Assembly: GCA_937952285.1 (NCBI GenBank)
Contig: CALFZE010000006.1
Span: forward strand, 1 to 13,788
Direction: 5' to 3'
From: UBA2428 sp002343545
GTDB lineage: Bacteria > Bdellovibrionota > UBA2428
DNA: 13,788 bases
A program made the position numbers and the translations under genes. Shown here piece by piece: positions 12,618-13,788 of this stretch (positions within the stretch are counted from its first letter, which is position 1; every line of letters starts with the position of its first letter). The notes under the pieces were generated by a model. It was not told where the DNA came from. It searched no databases and was given only the letters and a program-made list of their open reading frames with translations.

Positions 12618-12651
12618 AAGGCATGAAGCACCGAATGCTTTCCCATGCCTT
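12618..12651 (+). promoter_or_regulatory. Two-tier inverted repeat enclosing the DUF4056 start codon
   Basis: Outer arms AAGGCATG (12618-12625) and CATGCCTT (12644-12651), inner arms AAGCA (12626-12630) and TGCTT (12636-12640), loop CCGAA, bulge TCC (12641-12643). All 13 pairs are perfect. The start codon forms the last three pairs of the outer left arm. No T run follows. Confidence 0.6.
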
Positions 12652-13714
12652 GCTCAAAGTCGCCTTTTTCGCCGCCGCCGGTCGCGCCGAAGCAAAAGGG
12701 CTCGATCCGTCGCTTTGGGACACGATCCCGACCGGACGCCCCGGCTTCGTCCCCATGGATTTGCCGCAGGCGCCGGAACGCCTGTCGGAGAAGGTCCCCG
12801 CGCTCAAGAAGCTGAGCTTCACCATGGACCCTGCCTTCATCCCCACCCACGCCTACGAAAAAGGGGCCGGTAAGGTGGGGCTCGTCTATACCTGCCGCGG
12901 CGGCTTCGTGGACGTGGGCCACTTGCGCAAGTCGATGGATTGGACGGCCTACATTCACGCCCAGCTCATCCGCGCGCTGCGCGAAGGCAAATCGAGTTTC
13001 GAGTTCCAGGGCAAAGAACCCAGCGTCTTTCGCGTCGAGCTCGACCCGCCCCTCGCGTGGAAGGTGCTCACGCCCGATCAGCGCGAAGAAGCCGCGGCCT
13101 CCTTCGCGCCGCAAACGGCGGCCTTCCTGGCCTACGGCATGTTGAGCTGGCACGAAGTCATCACGTGGTACGGCTGGTCGGTGACCTACGTCATCACGGA
13201 GCGGACTTCCGCGTTCTCGTACGAAGACAACTTCTCGAACCTCATGGGCGCCCAAGTCGCGGCCCGCGCCATCGCGAACCCGACGCTGCCCTACAACGAA
13301 GCCGCGAACGAACAGCTCGCCAAGGACTTTGCCGAACTCGTGCCCCAATCCGAAGCCGTCGCGCACAAGGCCTTCGCGCGGGTCAAAGGGAATTGGTGGG
13401 TCGGCAACCGACCTTTGATGGCCAAGTCGATCCTCAAGCGCGAGGTGAACCTGGGCTTCGAAACGCCGATCGTCCCCTGGCGCGTGTCGGGTCTCGAGGA
13501 ATGCGAGGGTAGCGATGCCGCCACCTTGTCGCCCGATCTGCCGGCGAGCTGGATCCGTCTGACGATCGATCCCCGCACGCCGCAGCTCAAGAAGCTCTAC
13601 GGCAAGGGCAAGATCCCCGCGCGCCTGAATTGGCCCGAAGACGTCTTGACGACGATCGAGCCCATTCGCCAGAGCATCCTCAAGGACATCGGCCCGGCCG
13701 CGTTTGATCGCTAA
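12623..13714 (+). CDS. Exported DUF4056-family protein
   Basis: 363 residues with a signal peptide (about 1-24, ending GRAEA). The family signature is clear: GLVYTCRGGFVDVGHLRKSMDWTAY (86-110; Cys91, Asp97, His100), SWHEVITWYGW (175-185; His177, Glu178) and TSAFSYEDNFSNLMG (195-209; Glu201, Asp202). Conserved His, Glu and Asp residues in three separate blocks would suit a metal site or hydrolase, but I know of no assigned activity for DUF4056. It should be periplasmic or outer-membrane associated. The start is Met1, with a -10-like box 6 nt upstream; Met5 also opens a workable signal peptide. It follows the tandem exported pair but has its own promoter-like region and a hairpin over the start codon. 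Confidence 0.8.
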   Translation: MKHRMLSHALLKVAFFAAAGRAEAKGLDPSLWDTIPTGRPGFVPMDLPQAPERLSEKVPALKKLSFTMDPAFIPTHAYEKGAGKVGLVYTCRGGFVDVGHLRKSMDWTAYIHAQLIRALREGKSSFEFQGKEPSVFRVELDPPLAWKVLTPDQREEAAASFAPQTAAFLAYGMLSWHEVITWYGWSVTYVITERTSAFSYEDNFSNLMGAQVAARAIANPTLPYNEAANEQLAKDFAELVPQSEAVAHKAFARVKGNWWVGNRPLMAKSILKREVNLGFETPIVPWRVSGLEECEGSDAATLSPDLPASWIRLTIDPRTPQLKKLYGKGKIPARLNWPEDVLTTIEPIRQSILKDIGPAAFDR

Positions 13715-13788
13715 GGTCCAGAGATCTTTTCGATTGGTTCTCCCCGGGTCGTAGTGGGTAGATAGGGCACGGGATCTTTATCTGTAAG
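13715..13788. other. Right-edge spacer, nothing recognised
   Basis: 74 bases after the DUF4056 stop, more AT-rich than the genes. AGATA...TATCT near the end is a 5-bp dyad with a 14-nt loop, too weak to call. No gene or terminator supported. Confidence 0.3.

Noticed and set aside
13715..13788. Possible tRNA-like or promoter sequence at the right edge
   Set aside because: GGTTC is present, but no paired arms or acceptor stem can be drawn, and no -35/-10 pair is convincing.

Overview
The window comes from a GC-rich, Gram-negative-type bacterial chromosome. Signs of this are a lipoprotein with a lipobox, several Sec-type signal peptides, a periplasmic c-type cytochrome, and a frataxin homologue of the CyaY type. 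The number of exported proteins of unknown function, one with an N-terminal 'GNGG...C' block and an internal 'LHE' motif, reminds me of predatory or free-living Bdellovibrionota. That placement is inference from memory, not a search. There is no rRNA, tRNA, CRISPR array or complete insertion sequence. Coding density is high, and the longest stretch without a gene is about 200 bases (7682-7884).

Layout from left to right. The first 51 bases look like the end of a dispersed repeat and supply the stop codon of a frataxin/CyaY gene on the minus strand. Then follow an exported putative cysteine hydrolase (+), a large M3-family zinc oligopeptidase (-), and a + strand run of a MerC-family membrane protein, a HAD-like protein and a TerC-family transporter (3773-6021). 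Next are a lipoprotein with a His...Cys arrangement like the DUF4105/Lnb fold (+), a monohaem cytochrome c (-), an XRE-type regulator with a likely self-operator (+), an exported two-module protein with a strong terminator (+), and a GFA-family zinc protein (-). The window ends with three exported-type genes on the + strand: two overlapping tandem paralogues of unknown function and a DUF4056 protein.

Two genes, 8357-9079 and 9143-9490, use an ordinary -10 box, short leader and Shine-Dalgarno. Most of the other transcript-leading genes lack a usable Shine-Dalgarno and have a TA-rich -10-like hexamer 6-8 nt before the ATG, so transcription should start at or within a base or two of the start codon (leaderless mRNA). 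At three of these genes (TerC, the lipoprotein, DUF4056) the ATG lies inside a strong two-tier inverted repeat whose second arm is in the coding sequence. At two more (MerC, XRE) an inverted repeat ends 3-4 nt before the ATG. A transcript starting at the ATG would lack the upstream arm, whereas read-through RNA from the gene before would fold and hide the ATG. At the lipoprotein the fold also ends in a U run, like an intrinsic terminator. This is the most unusual thing I can see here.

Functionally, MerC-HAD-TerC may be a metal-handling unit (MerC and TerC families are both linked to metal ions), and frataxin would act in iron-sulphur assembly. The exported hydrolase-like and unknown proteins probably act in the periplasm or envelope, but their substrates cannot be read from the sequence.
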